Origin: Desulfobulbaceae bacterium UBA2276
GTDB lineage: Bacteria > Desulfobacterota > Desulfobulbia > Desulfobulbales > Desulfocapsaceae
Assembly (NCBI GenBank): GCA_002347085.1
Contig: DDWW01000004.1
Location: 9,561-49,668 of the forward strand
Direction of reading: 5' to 3'
DNA length: 40,108 nucleotides
Part shown: positions 25,750-34,831 of the stretch, piece by piece
Numbering within the stretch: the stretch's first letter is position 1
How the letters are laid out: every line of letters begins with the position of its first letter
Program-made: the position numbers and the translations under genes
The notes under the pieces: generated by a model
What the model saw: only the letters and a program-made list of their open reading frames with translations
Databases searched by the model: none
What the model was told of the DNA's origin: nothing

Positions 25750-26961
25750 ATGAAATACTTATCCCCCTTCACCGCCCTCTGCACCGTCGGCTTTTTCGCC
25801 AAGTTCTCCTATGCCCTGGCCAGAAGCCCGGTGCTGCCGCTCTTTGCCCTCTATCTGGGGGCAGGTTCCGAGGCCATAGGCTTTGCCGTTGGCATTTCGA
25901 CGGTTACCGGGATCTTTTTCAAGATGCCGGCCGGGGCCCTGTCGGATGTGATCGGCCGCAAACGCACCATGCTTATCGGGCTGGTGATCTTTGCGGTCAT
26001 GCCCTTTGCCTATCTCTTCATTGACAACTATCAGACCCTGGTCATCATCCGCTTCCTCCATGGACTGGCCACGGCCATCTACGGGCCGGTATCCATGGCC
26101 GTGGTCGCCGATGTGGCAGGTAGCCGCAAAGGAGAGCTGCTGTCCTGGTTTTCCTCGGTCACCATTATCGGCAACCTCCTGGGCGCGCCCCTGGGCGGCC
26201 TGATTCTCAACAACTCCCCCGGCACCGGAGGCCCTACCATCGGCGCCTTCCACACCGCCTATCTGGTGAGCGGTTTCGCTGGCGTCATGGCCCTGATCCT
26301 GGCGGTTGGAGTGCTGAAGGGTGACGGACAGCGAGAAAGACACAACAGCCTGAGGGAGGCCTTCACCCGTTTCCTCTCAGGCATCAAAGAGGTGGTCAGT
26401 GACAAACGGGTGGTCATCACCTCCAACATGGAAGGCTTGCAGAACATGACCGTCGGCGCCCTGGAGGCCTTCCTGCCCATCTATGCGGTGACCGTGGCGA
26501 ACCTGAGCGCATTCCAGGCCGGACTGCTCTGGGGCGTCCAGGTGATTGCCACCATTCTCTCCAAACCGATCATGGGCAAAACCTCGGACCGACTGGGAAG
26601 AAAACCGCTGATATCCGTCGGCATGCTCCTGTGCGCCGTTTCCTTTGCCGCCATCCCTCTACTGCAGGATTTTTATCTTCTCTGCCTGGCAGCCCTGGTC
26701 TTCGGCCTGGGCGAGGCCCTGGTGACCTCCTCATCGGCAGCCCTGATTATCGACATCTGCAAGGAGAAACACTTTGGCGCCGCCATGGGCACCTTCGGCA
26801 CCATCTATGACGTGGGCCATGCCTCCGGCCCCATCCTGGCTGGCCTCCTGATCGCGCACATAGGGTATCAGTATTCATTCTGGATCATGGCGGCCCTGCT
26901 TGTTATCGCCATTCCGATATTCACGGCAAACGTGAACATTGACAAAGAAGTTCAAGGATGA
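25750..26961 (+). CDS. MFS-family efflux transporter
   Basis: This 403-aa protein has twelve hydrophobic segments and the major facilitator loop motif GALSDVIGRKRTMLIG near residue 57, with the matching second-half GKTSDRLGRKPLISVG near 275. It is probably an H+-driven exporter in the inner membrane. The substrate is unknown, but its position between small Cys/rhodanese genes and chrA suggests metal or oxyanion stress. It follows the preceding stop by 15 bp and has GGTAGG as a weak ribosome site, so it is in the same operon. Confidence 0.9.
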   Translation: MKYLSPFTALCTVGFFAKFSYALARSPVLPLFALYLGAGSEAIGFAVGISTVTGIFFKMPAGALSDVIGRKRTMLIGLVIFAVMPFAYLFIDNYQTLVIIRFLHGLATAIYGPVSMAVVADVAGSRKGELLSWFSSVTIIGNLLGAPLGGLILNNSPGTGGPTIGAFHTAYLVSGFAGVMALILAVGVLKGDGQRERHNSLREAFTRFLSGIKEVVSDKRVVITSNMEGLQNMTVGALEAFLPIYAVTVANLSAFQAGLLWGVQVIATILSKPIMGKTSDRLGRKPLISVGMLLCAVSFAAIPLLQDFYLLCLAALVFGLGEALVTSSSAALIIDICKEKHFGAAMGTFGTIYDVGHASGPILAGLLIAHIGYQYSFWIMAALLVIAIPIFTANVNIDKEVQG

Positions 26962-27036
26962 CAGGATCAAGATATCCAGCCACACATATTCAGCTACCTG
27001 TATTTTTCACAGAACTTTCTTACAGGAGGTCTTCCC

Positions 27037-28383
27037 ATGAGTAATATCCCACAAACACCGCCGCCGCTCCCCACCTTCAGAGAGGCCTTCCTTTACTGGT
27101 TGAAGCTGGGCTTCATCAGCTTTGGCGGCCCTGCCGGGCAGATCTCCATGATGCATCAGGAGCTGGTGGAACGACGCCGCTGGATCTCCGAACACCGCTT
27201 CCTGCACGCGCTCAATTATTGCATGCTGTTGCCGGGACCGGAGGCCATCCAGCTTGCCATTTACATCAGTTGGATCATGCACGGCGTGGCCGGGGCCATC
27301 ATCGCCGGGGTCTGCTTTTTTATGCCCGCCTTCGCCCTGTTGTCCATGCTGGCCAGCATCTATCTGGAGTGGGGCGATGTGCCGCTGGTACAGGGGCTCT
27401 TCTACGGTATCAAGCCGGCGGTGGTGGCAGTGGTGCTGTTTGCCGCTTGGCGCATCGGTTCGCGGGCATTGAAAAATGAAGTGCTATGGGGCATGGCGGC
27501 GCTGGCCTTCGTTGCCATCTTCGTCTTTGGCATCGGCTTCCCGTGGATTGTGCTGGCGGCTGCCATCCTCGGGGCCATCGGCGGCAAACTCATGCCGGAG
27601 AAATTCAAGAGCGGCGGCGGGCATGGCGCGTCCAGCAAGGGGTATGGCCCGGCAGTTATTGACGATGACACCCCTACCCCCGCCCATGCCAGGTTCTCAT
27701 GGACCAAACTGGGCCTGACCGTAGTGGCATTCGTGGTGGTCTGGCTGGTGGCAATGCTGACGGTGCGTGGCGAACAGACCCTGACCGACATGGGGATCTT
27801 CTTCAGCAAGGCGGCCTTCCTGACCATTGGCGGGGCCTATGCGGTGCTGCCCTACGTCTATCAGGGCGGGGTGGAACATTACGGTTGGCTGACCGGGTCG
27901 CAGATGATGGACGGTCTGGCCTTGGGCGAGACCACACCGGGACCGTTGATCATGGTGGTGACCTGGGTCGGCTACATGGGTGGTGTTGCCAAACAGGTGT
28001 TTGTAAGCCCGGTGGCCGCCGGTCTGGCAGGGGCCGCGACCGCCACATTCTTCACCTTTCTGCCCTCCTTCCTGTTCATCCTTGTGGGTGGCCCGGTGGT
28101 GGAAGCGACACGCAATGAACTGAAATTCACCGCGCCCCTGACCGGAGTGACGGCCGCGGTGGTGGGTGTTATTCTCAATCTGGCGGTGTTCTTTGCCTGG
28201 CACACCTTCTGGCCACAAGGGACCGCAGCGGCGCCATTCGCCAACCCCTTTGAGTGGTTTCAGGTGCTTGTCGCAGTTGGTGCCTTCATCGCCTTGTGGA
28301 AATTCAAGATAGAGATCATGAAGGTAATCGGGGGATGCGCCGTGTTGGGATTGGCGTACACCTACACGCTGCACCTGATGTAA
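27037..28383 (+). CDS. chrA: Chromate transporter ChrA (two-domain, long-chain CHR)
   Basis: This 448-aa membrane protein contains both CHR domains. The first (about 10-195) has GFISFGGPAGQISMMHQEL at 26-44 and YCMLLPGPEAIQLAIYISW near 63. The second (about 225-420) has FLTIGGAYAVLPYVYQGGV near 262 and GLALGETTPGPLIMVVTWVG near 292. It exports chromate from the cytoplasm, probably by H+ exchange. The ribosome site is AGGAGG. It lies 75 bp after the MFS gene and ends the cluster; CGCCGTT/AACGGCG (28431-28448) may act as a terminator. Confidence 0.94.
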   Translation: MSNIPQTPPPLPTFREAFLYWLKLGFISFGGPAGQISMMHQELVERRRWISEHRFLHALNYCMLLPGPEAIQLAIYISWIMHGVAGAIIAGVCFFMPAFALLSMLASIYLEWGDVPLVQGLFYGIKPAVVAVVLFAAWRIGSRALKNEVLWGMAALAFVAIFVFGIGFPWIVLAAAILGAIGGKLMPEKFKSGGGHGASSKGYGPAVIDDDTPTPAHARFSWTKLGLTVVAFVVVWLVAMLTVRGEQTLTDMGIFFSKAAFLTIGGAYAVLPYVYQGGVEHYGWLTGSQMMDGLALGETTPGPLIMVVTWVGYMGGVAKQVFVSPVAAGLAGAATATFFTFLPSFLFILVGGPVVEATRNELKFTAPLTGVTAAVVGVILNLAVFFAWHTFWPQGTAAAPFANPFEWFQVLVAVGAFIALWKFKIEIMKVIGGCAVLGLAYTYTLHLM

Positions 28384-28600
28384 GGCAGCGGAATTGCACA
28401 CAAACACTCTTGTCGACCTCCCAGCTTACTCGCCGTTAGGGAACGGCGGCACTACAAATCGGAACACTAAAAAAGTGGCCATGGTATTCCAAGAAACGCC
28501 ATGGCCACGGTAACCATAAGGAATCACGCACGATCAACATTGAAAAATAATTGCCGCGAAATCACTTCCTGCACAAAAGTTTCCCTTCCCCACAATGCCC
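28384..28600. other. Gene-free stretch after chrA with two inverted repeats
   Basis: This is part of a 436-bp gap. CGCCGTT (28431-28437) pairs with AACGGCG (28442-28448), a possible terminator without T-run. GTGGCCATGG (28475-28484) pairs with CCATGGCCAC (28499-28508), a perfect 10-bp repeat whose halves are themselves palindromic. No convincing gene was found; an open frame at 28595-28792 has no ribosome site and an unlike-protein composition. Confidence 0.5.
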
Positions 28601-28630
28601 TTGACTTCACCCTCTCAAAAAAAATATATT
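28601..28630 (+). promoter_or_regulatory. Sigma-70 promoter with long leader for the outer-membrane protein
   Basis: TTGACT (28601-28606) and TATATT (28625-28630) are 18 bp apart and face the gene at 28820, giving a leader of roughly 180 nt. A small perfect hairpin (TTGGGA 28644-28649 with TCCCAA 28654-28659) lies at the start of the leader. Confidence 0.6.
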
Positions 28631-28819
28631 AAAGTGACTCCTCTTGGGAATCATCCCAATTCAACATCTGGCCTTGGCAATCAAACACCTGCTTCTTTTT
28701 TCATGAAATCAGTTAATTTTCCTACTGTTTTCATGAACATACTCCATCATATCAGCAAGGATGGCTTGGATCTGCCAGATTCAGGTCTCTGATTAACCAT
28801 CAATAGGGAGGAAGAGAAC

Positions 28820-29782
28820 ATGAGGAAAAGAATCAACACCACCATTTTCACGACAGGGCTTCTGCTGGGTACGGTTGCCGCCGCCATACCGCAGATTGGG
28901 CTTGCGGGCGATTTTGACAGCTTCAGTATGCCGGTAAGCAATCCTATCTATAATGGCGATGCCCGGAATGTGACCATGGTGCGCCCGATCATGCTCACCC
29001 AGTCCCTGCCGGACCGGATCAAGGTAAATATTGGCGGGGTAGAGACCGAAGTGGATCTGGGCGGCGAGGTACAGGGGGCGGCACTGCAATTCAGCTATGC
29101 CTTTAATGAGCGGTTTTCACTGGTGGCAGTCAAGGATGGCTACATGGATTGTGAGCCGGATCACACCCTTTCTGATCACAGCGGCTGGATAGATATTGCC
29201 GCCGGGGCCCAGTACTCCTTTCTTTATGACCCGGCCCAGAATTTTATCATGACCGGCCGCCTAGTTTATGAATCCACCAGCGGCAGCAGCGATGTCTATC
29301 AAAGAAATGGCGACGGCAATCTGGCCCCCTCCATTCTCTTCATCAAGGGCTGGGACAAGCTGCAATTTTCCGGCACCGTCGGCTTTGTCCTCCCCTTTGA
29401 CAGCGATGAAGAAAACACCCTGCTCTATGACTCTTGGAATGTAGGGTATGCGGTAACAGACTGGTTCAAGCCCTTGATCGAACTGAACCATTTTCATGTC
29501 CTGAGTTCCGGCGACAGGAACCTGAGCGGTTATGCAAACAACGGCGGCGCGGACGATCTGGTGGCAGCCATCAGTACCTTTAATGGCTGCGACATCATCA
29601 ATCTGGGCGGCGAGCACAATGGCGACAATGCAGACCAGGTAACCTTGGCCTTTGGCTCTCGTTTCCGCGTCAACAAATGGATCGATATTGGTGCTGCCTA
29701 CGAAATCCCCTTGACCAATGACAATGAGACCCTGCTGGAAGACCGAATCCTGGTGGATGTCATGTTCACCATGGCCTTTTAG
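28820..29782 (+). CDS. Outer-membrane beta-barrel protein, function unknown
   Basis: This 320-aa protein has a signal peptide (MRKRINTTIFTTGLLLGTVAA, cleavage likely near LAG at about 31). The rest is made of alternating amphipathic strands and ends in MFTMAF, with the C-terminal Phe that signals barrel assembly. Strand-like stretches include GAALQFSYAFNERFSLVAVKD and RVNKWIDIGAAYEIPL. The ribosome site is GGGAGGAAG. I do not recognise a substrate. The similarity is to generic transporter-like barrel proteins. Confidence 0.82.
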   Translation: MRKRINTTIFTTGLLLGTVAAAIPQIGLAGDFDSFSMPVSNPIYNGDARNVTMVRPIMLTQSLPDRIKVNIGGVETEVDLGGEVQGAALQFSYAFNERFSLVAVKDGYMDCEPDHTLSDHSGWIDIAAGAQYSFLYDPAQNFIMTGRLVYESTSGSSDVYQRNGDGNLAPSILFIKGWDKLQFSGTVGFVLPFDSDEENTLLYDSWNVGYAVTDWFKPLIELNHFHVLSSGDRNLSGYANNGGADDLVAAISTFNGCDIINLGGEHNGDNADQVTLAFGSRFRVNKWIDIGAAYEIPLTNDNETLLEDRILVDVMFTMAF

Positions 29783-29840
29783 AAGTGAGAAGCTGTTTCA
29801 AAAAAGCCCAATATTTTTTGTTTTTTTGATTATAGTCCCT

Positions 29841-29889
29841 TCTGCCGCTTTACCGGGACGGCCAATCTTTTTCCGACTATCCCGGCAGA
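29841..29889. repeat. Dyad between convergent genes, possible terminator
   Basis: TCTGCCG (29841-29847) pairs with CGGCAGA (29883-29889), and overlapping CCGGGA (29853-29858) pairs with TCCCGG (29880-29885). The loop is large. It sits where the barrel gene and the HAMP gene meet tail to tail, so bidirectional termination is possible but weakly supported. Confidence 0.3.
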
Positions 29890-29958
29890 GTGGCGCATTT
29901 CATTTTCCCAACAAGTCTCTTTTTCTTGAATGACAAGCCTTCTGCGCCACCTCAGCTC

Positions 29959-30672
29959 TCAGGGCTTGATTACTCTTGTCCCCGACTCTTGCAAGAATTC
30001 TCTTTGAGATAAAATATGGGCCTGCCCCTGATCAAGTATTTCATTGATCCCCGAAAATACTGCCCGCACATCTTGAGACATCTCGGGCATGGTACAGCGG
30101 CGCATGGTCTCTCCGTTTCGATAAGCAACAATGACGGCGCCCAGCTCCTCTATGGGTTTTACCACCCGTCGCAACAAACTGCGGACAAAAAGCAGGCCAA
30201 CGCCAAAGATACAGATTGCCATAAACACCACGCCCCAGATCCCGGCCTCACTCAACTGCCGGGCCCGTTTTTCGGCCTGATTTATCGCCTCACGGTTGAT
30301 CGCAGCCAACCTGACAATATCCGCAACTATGTTCACCCGAGCCGCGCTCTCACCTGCAAGGGCGGCCATTGCACCTGCCGAGACCTCTTTCACGACATCC
30401 AACTCCCCTGCTTCTGTCACATTCTTCTTCGCCCGCTTCAAGGCGGCCGTGAATCTGGCCCGCTGTTTCTCATCAAGTGAGCGGTCCTCGCCAGCCAGGG
30501 CAAGGGCGGCCAGCATCTCCTCACAGTCCTGCAAGGAATGCTCGTTGCGGACGATAATAGCAGCAATCGCCGGGGTCATACGCATGAGAATCCCGATGTT
30601 CCCCAGGGCCATGAGCAGATTCAAACCCACCAACAACCAGGCCCCCAACCGTACCGCTTGTGCTAATCGCAT
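29959..30672 (-). CDS. Membrane sensor-like protein with HAMP domain and no effector
   Basis: This 237-aa protein has two membrane segments (about 9-31 and 145-165) enclosing a roughly 110-residue helical periplasmic domain like the four-helix sensors of chemoreceptors. A HAMP-like region follows (SLLRRVVKPIEELGAVIVAYRNGE, about 168-191) and then a short tail. No kinase, methyl-accepting or cyclase domain follows, so its output must be by protein contact or it is truncated. I take ATG 30672, one base after the KtrA stop, giving tight coupling. A longer start inside ktrA is less likely. It is presumably linked to K+ uptake. Confidence 0.72.
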   Translation of the reverse strand: MRLAQAVRLGAWLLVGLNLLMALGNIGILMRMTPAIAAIIVRNEHSLQDCEEMLAALALAGEDRSLDEKQRARFTAALKRAKKNVTEAGELDVVKEVSAGAMAALAGESAARVNIVADIVRLAAINREAINQAEKRARQLSEAGIWGVVFMAICIFGVGLLFVRSLLRRVVKPIEELGAVIVAYRNGETMRRCTMPEMSQDVRAVFSGINEILDQGQAHILSQREFLQESGTRVIKP

Positions 30673-30673
30673 C

Positions 30674-31333
30674 TTAAAACTCCTCACTGAGCTTGGGAAT
30701 TGCCGACTCATGGGAGACAATAACGAGATTATCGCCCTCCTGAAGCGGGGCATTAGGCGTGGGCTGCAAGATCTTCCCCGTTGTTCCCCGCCGGATGGCG
30801 ACCACCATCACCCCAAAACGTTTGGGCAGCGCCAGTTCCATCAAGGTCTTACCAATCATGGTGGGCAGTATCTTGATTTCGGTGATATGCAAGTCTTCAC
30901 CAAAGGGCATGTCGGCCACCACATTCTGATAGACTAAACGATTGGCAAAACGCTTGCCGAACTCCTGCTCAGGATTCACCACCTGATGAGCTCCCACCAG
31001 ATGCAGGATCCGCTGGTGCATGGCATCATTGGCCCGGGAGATAATCCAAGGGGCGCCCATCTGCCGCAGCAAGGCCGTACAGATAATAGAGGCCTCCTTG
31101 GAGTCATCCCCGATAGCGCACACTGCCACATCTCGCTGGCCGGGCTGGAGACGCGCCAGTTCTGCCTCGTCGGTGGCATTCATGACCAGGGCCTCGGTCA
31201 CAAAAGACGACGCCTCTTCCACCAGATCCTTGCGCCGATCTACGGCCAGAACCTCAGCACCTTTATCCGAGAGGGCATGGGCCAGAGACATGCCAAATTG
31301 ACCAAGTCCGACAATCAGTATTTGTTGCGCCAC
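30674..31333 (-). CDS. ktrA: Potassium uptake regulatory subunit, RCK family (KtrA/TrkA-like)
   Basis: This 219-aa cytoplasmic protein has an RCK_N Rossmann domain, LIVGLGQFGMSLAHALSDKG (residues 5-24) with the acidic AVDRR at the next strand, and an RCK_C domain (about 140-215, ending QEGDNLVIVSHE). It binds nucleotide and gates the K+ channel-like subunit encoded upstream. At this single-repeat length it fits KtrA rather than the double-length E. coli TrkA. It is 102 bp after the ktrB stop and one base before the HAMP gene. Confidence 0.92.
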   Translation of the reverse strand: MAQQILIVGLGQFGMSLAHALSDKGAEVLAVDRRKDLVEEASSFVTEALVMNATDEAELARLQPGQRDVAVCAIGDDSKEASIICTALLRQMGAPWIISRANDAMHQRILHLVGAHQVVNPEQEFGKRFANRLVYQNVVADMPFGEDLHITEIKILPTMIGKTLMELALPKRFGVMVVAIRRGTTGKILQPTPNAPLQEGDNLVIVSHESAIPKLSEEF

Positions 31334-31435
31334 AGTGGAACACTCCTTTTTTAGGCTGAAGACTGAAACATATCAATCCTCGAGCATTTATTGGTAACTC
31401 AACACCTTCAGCCTTCAACCGTCAGCCTTTTTTCC

Positions 31436-33469
31436 TTACGTCAAACTCACCTTCGCATCCAGACAGCGGGCCACAGGCACCGACCGTTCATCACTTAAGA
31501 GCATGAACAAGGTCATGGGCCCAATACGTCCGACAAACATGGCAATCATCACAATAATTTTGCCGATGTCATCAAGTTGACTGGTGCCCCCCACGGTAAG
31601 CCCTACTGTCCCCAGGGCCGAGGTGGCCTCGAACAGGAGCTCACGGGCCGGAATCTGTTGCGTCATCTCCAGCATGAGGACAATGACAAACCAGACCAGG
31701 GCACCCGAGCTGACAATGGTGATGGCGCGATTGATCGTGTGCGGCGGGATTCTCCGGTTCTGGATAATAACCTCGGAACGTCCGGTAACGCTGGCCCAGA
31801 AGGTGATAACCAACAGGGCAAGCGTCGTTGTCTTTATACCGCCGGCGGTGCCGCCAGGACTGCCGCCAATGAACATGAGGATGATCATGATCAGGCAGGA
31901 TGGATTGGTCACGGTGTTGATATCAACGGAGTTAAAGCCGGCGGTACGCAGCGTTACCGATTGAAACCAGGCGTTATGGATCTTGTCGGCCACGGTCAGT
32001 CCTGACAAGACCCCGTTCCATTCAAAGGCCAGAAACATAAACGCCCCGGCGATGAGAAGAACGACCGTCGTCACCAAGGCCAGACGTACACCAACACCAA
32101 CCGGACGTCCAGCCAGCCAGCGCGGAATCAACAGGCTGGTTACAGGCGCCATGCCGCCAAGGACAATCAACAGGGCCACGACATGGAGGATGAGCGGGTT
32201 ACTCTGGTACGGGATCAAATTATCACTCTGCAGGCCAAAGCCGGCATTACAGAAGGCGGAGATAGCGGTAAACAGGCCGCGCCAGGCCGCCTGCCCCAGG
32301 CTGTCTCCCGAGAAGAAAAACAATCCGGTCAAGGCCAAGGCCCCCAACCCCTCCGCCATAAAAGTAAAACGGAGGATGGTCACCAGAGAGATCACCAGAT
32401 CCTGATGATCAGTGTCGGTCATCGAGGTCATCAGCCGCTCCTGACTCAGGCTCAATCGCCGTCCCAGGGTATGCATCCCCACAGTAGTAATCGACATGAT
32501 CCCCAATCCGCCTAATTGAATAAGCAAGAGGATCAGAAACTGGCCGAATACGGTGAAATCATGCGGGGTATCAAGGACGGTCAGCCCGGTCACGCAAACC
32601 GCACTGACGGCGGTAAACGCGGAATCAATCAGACTGATCCCTTTTTCAGGAGTTGCTCCAGGGACCAGAAGGAGAAGGGCGCCCAAGCTGCACAAGCCCA
32701 AAAAACTGCTGAGCAGCACCCGGGCCGGATGACTGAGCAGGATCTTCCACCAGCGATCATCCCGCTCCTGCGCCCGTATGGAACTCGGCAGGATCAGAAG
32801 CGTCAAGACGCTGACCAGCAATGCGGTTATCCGCGAATATCCACTCATAAAAGCAAAAACTACGGCGCCCATTACAAGAACCGCCACGACTCCCAAGGCC
32901 ATGGCCAGTGCACGCCTAAACCGCCGCCATATCCAATGCGTTACCAGCAACAGCATCACCACTACCGATACCGTCAAGGCACCATTCACCAGAAAATGAC
33001 TGGGCCGGTCAATCATGACAATGGATATGACAAGCCCGAAGACAGTCCTTGCCGACCAACGCGCCCGCTGCAGACTGCAATCCACTGGACGATGGCACTG
33101 CTGCCCCTCGATGTCCGGTCGAAAATCAGCCAAGGCGTAACCAAGACCGATAATCAGCACCGCGCCTATAAGCACAGTTATCGGGTTGCTCTCAAAAAAA
33201 GGAATGATGGAAATTGTACTTCCGGCCAGGGCCAGACCGGCAAGGACCCGCCCCCATCGTGGGCGGCGTAAGATCAAGAAAGCGGCAACCAGACATGAGA
33301 AGGCGGCAACCCCTGCCGCCACCAGACGCCAGGGCGGAGAGGTGGCGCCACCAACCCCAACCATCATGGCGGCAAGGATAACCGGGACCGGAAAGAGGGC
33401 CATTAACATGCCCTCAATCCCAACCTGCGGCAATAACGTGCGGGAAAAACCTTTTACTTTTACTTCCAT
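31436..33469 (-). CDS. ktrB: Potassium transporter KtrB/TrkH-like with long N-terminal membrane extension
   Basis: This 677-aa protein contains the K+ translocating core from about residue 247 (HPARVLLSSFLGL). It has four pore loops: SAVCVTGLTVLD (about 289), SAFCNAGFGL, TLRTAGFNSVD and SALGTVGLTVGG, each with the filter glycine. The first about 245 residues hold some seven extra hydrophobic segments, so the protein is about 200 residues longer than ordinary KtrB or TrkH. Such an extension is known in some TrkH-like proteins but its job is unclear. I take the ATG at 33469; its ribosome site is weak. Confidence 0.88.
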   Translation of the reverse strand: MEVKVKGFSRTLLPQVGIEGMLMALFPVPVILAAMMVGVGGATSPPWRLVAAGVAAFSCLVAAFLILRRPRWGRVLAGLALAGSTISIIPFFESNPITVLIGAVLIIGLGYALADFRPDIEGQQCHRPVDCSLQRARWSARTVFGLVISIVMIDRPSHFLVNGALTVSVVVMLLLVTHWIWRRFRRALAMALGVVAVLVMGAVVFAFMSGYSRITALLVSVLTLLILPSSIRAQERDDRWWKILLSHPARVLLSSFLGLCSLGALLLLVPGATPEKGISLIDSAFTAVSAVCVTGLTVLDTPHDFTVFGQFLILLLIQLGGLGIMSITTVGMHTLGRRLSLSQERLMTSMTDTDHQDLVISLVTILRFTFMAEGLGALALTGLFFFSGDSLGQAAWRGLFTAISAFCNAGFGLQSDNLIPYQSNPLILHVVALLIVLGGMAPVTSLLIPRWLAGRPVGVGVRLALVTTVVLLIAGAFMFLAFEWNGVLSGLTVADKIHNAWFQSVTLRTAGFNSVDINTVTNPSCLIMIILMFIGGSPGGTAGGIKTTTLALLVITFWASVTGRSEVIIQNRRIPPHTINRAITIVSSGALVWFVIVLMLEMTQQIPARELLFEATSALGTVGLTVGGTSQLDDIGKIIVMIAMFVGRIGPMTLFMLLSDERSVPVARCLDAKVSLT

Positions 33470-33538
33470 GGAACGCTTGCAATCACCTGATCTGTCATTT
33501 TTGACGAACTCACAGGGCAAGCCCACAAGATTTCGCCG

Positions 33539-33707
33539 GTAAGGGCCTCGGCAATAAATAATGGTTCCAGGATTGCGCTGGATTTCGGTTCGTCTTCAAG
33601 GCGTAGCAAAGGACGCATAGCAGGGCTATGTAAGCTTTGCTGCAACGCAGAAGAGGGGGCCGAAAAACAAGCAAGACGGGATGATTCTTTCTTGCCGAGG
33701 CCTTATT
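33539..33707. repeat. Imperfect palindromic repeat with conserved ends
   Basis: The left end GTAAGGGCCTCGGCAATAA (33539-33557) pairs with TTGCCGAGGCCTTA (33692-33705). The centre is a hairpin CATAGC/GCTATG (about 33618-33632), and the arms between pair loosely (TTTCGGTTCG with GGGGGCCGAAA, GTAGCAAAGG with GCTTTGCTGC). The whole about 169 bp could fold as one long stem. The same 19-bp end begins the hairpin at 15731. There is no coding content. It fills the gap between ktrB and the stomatin gene. Confidence 0.7.
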
Positions 33708-33723
33708 AAACCAACAAATCATG

Positions 33724-34617
33724 CTATTTCATAATCTTGAGGCCAAACATCCCCTGCAGTGCTGCCGGCAGATCGGCCGGCAGGATCACCGTCTTGGCAT
33801 TAGCAGAAGTGCCTACTTGCTGCAAAGTGGTAATATATTTTTCACCCAGCAGGTAAAGGGCTGGTAACTGCTCGGCCCCCATCCCCTGTTGCACAAGCGC
33901 CAAGGCATCTTTGGTGGCTTGAGCCAGAACAATCCGGGCCTCGGCCTCACGTCTGGAGGCCTCAAGACTCCCCTCGGCCACCAGAATAGCCTTTTGTTTC
34001 TGACCTTCGGCTGTCAGGATAGCGGCCTGTTTTTCCCCTTCGGCCTCGGTTATCGCCGCCCGCCTGATCCGCTCCGCCGCCGCCTGACGCTCCATAGAGG
34101 CCTGCATGGTCGTCGATGGTTTGATATCCTGAATCTCGATACTCTTGACCGTCAGTCCCCAATCTTCAAGATCGTTGGCAATGGCCTGGATCAGTTTAAT
34201 CTTGATCTGTTCCCGTGAGCTCAAGGCATCATCCAGATCCATCTGCCCGATTATAGCCCGCAGGTTCGTCATGATCAGATTTCTGGTGGCCTGTTCATAA
34301 AAATCAATGCCGAAAATAGCCTTATGCGGGGTATGAATATTGATAAAGGCAATGGCATTGGTGATAATAACCGCATTATCACGGGTGATAACCTCCTGAC
34401 TGGGGATATCAAGTGAGATATCTTTCCTTGTTACCTTGGCGGCAATGGTATCAATATAGGGGATAATCAGGTTCAACCCCGGGGTAAGGGTCGCATGATA
34501 TTTACCCAGTCGCATGATAACATATTCATATCCTTGCGGAACAATCTTGATCCCGTTGGTAATGGTCACCACCACAAAAAACAGAATCGCCACAATAATA
34601 ATGAGCCCCACATTCAT
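33724..34617 (-). CDS. SPFH/Band 7 (stomatin-like) membrane protein
   Basis: This 297-aa protein has one N-terminal membrane helix (about 3-20) and an SPFH domain: PQGYEYVIMRLGKYHATLTPGLNLIIPY near 28-55, then RDNAVIITNAIAFINI near 88. It is followed by a long Glu/Ala-rich coiled coil (AAAERIRRAAITEAEGEKQAA, about 183-230). These proteins oligomerise into membrane cages and usually work with NfeD, encoded next. The ribosome site is GGAGG. The usual direct join to nfeD is broken by a repeat element. Confidence 0.93.
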   Translation of the reverse strand: MNVGLIIIVAILFFVVVTITNGIKIVPQGYEYVIMRLGKYHATLTPGLNLIIPYIDTIAAKVTRKDISLDIPSQEVITRDNAVIITNAIAFINIHTPHKAIFGIDFYEQATRNLIMTNLRAIIGQMDLDDALSSREQIKIKLIQAIANDLEDWGLTVKSIEIQDIKPSTTMQASMERQAAAERIRRAAITEAEGEKQAAILTAEGQKQKAILVAEGSLEASRREAEARIVLAQATKDALALVQQGMGAEQLPALYLLGEKYITTLQQVGTSANAKTVILPADLPAALQGMFGLKIMK

Positions 34618-34670
34618 AATTGCCTCCTCTCAGTAAGTTTTTATTTTAACTATCATCCCGGCAAACATAA

Positions 34671-34813
34671 GGCTACCTTGAAACATCAGTTTTTTTTTGT
34701 TCAAGATCAAGGAGTAAGAAAAAATTTACCACAGGCATATAGTTAATATTCCGATGATAAATCTTTTTCAACAACGCAGAGATGAGGCGAAAAGACAATT
34801 TTTCAAGGCACCC
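34671..34813. repeat. MITE-like element, copy 1
   Basis: This about 143-bp sequence is homologous over its full length to 36172-36312. Shared blocks are TTGTTCAAGATCAAGG, AGGCATATAGTT and ATATTCCGA-GATAAA. The right end, ATTTTTCAAGGCACCC, is intact; the left end, GGCTACCTTGAAA, has diverged from GGGTGCCTTGAAA. It is non-coding, and lies between the stomatin and NfeD genes. Confidence 0.85.
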
Positions 34814-34831
34814 ATGCATGACATAGCGGCG

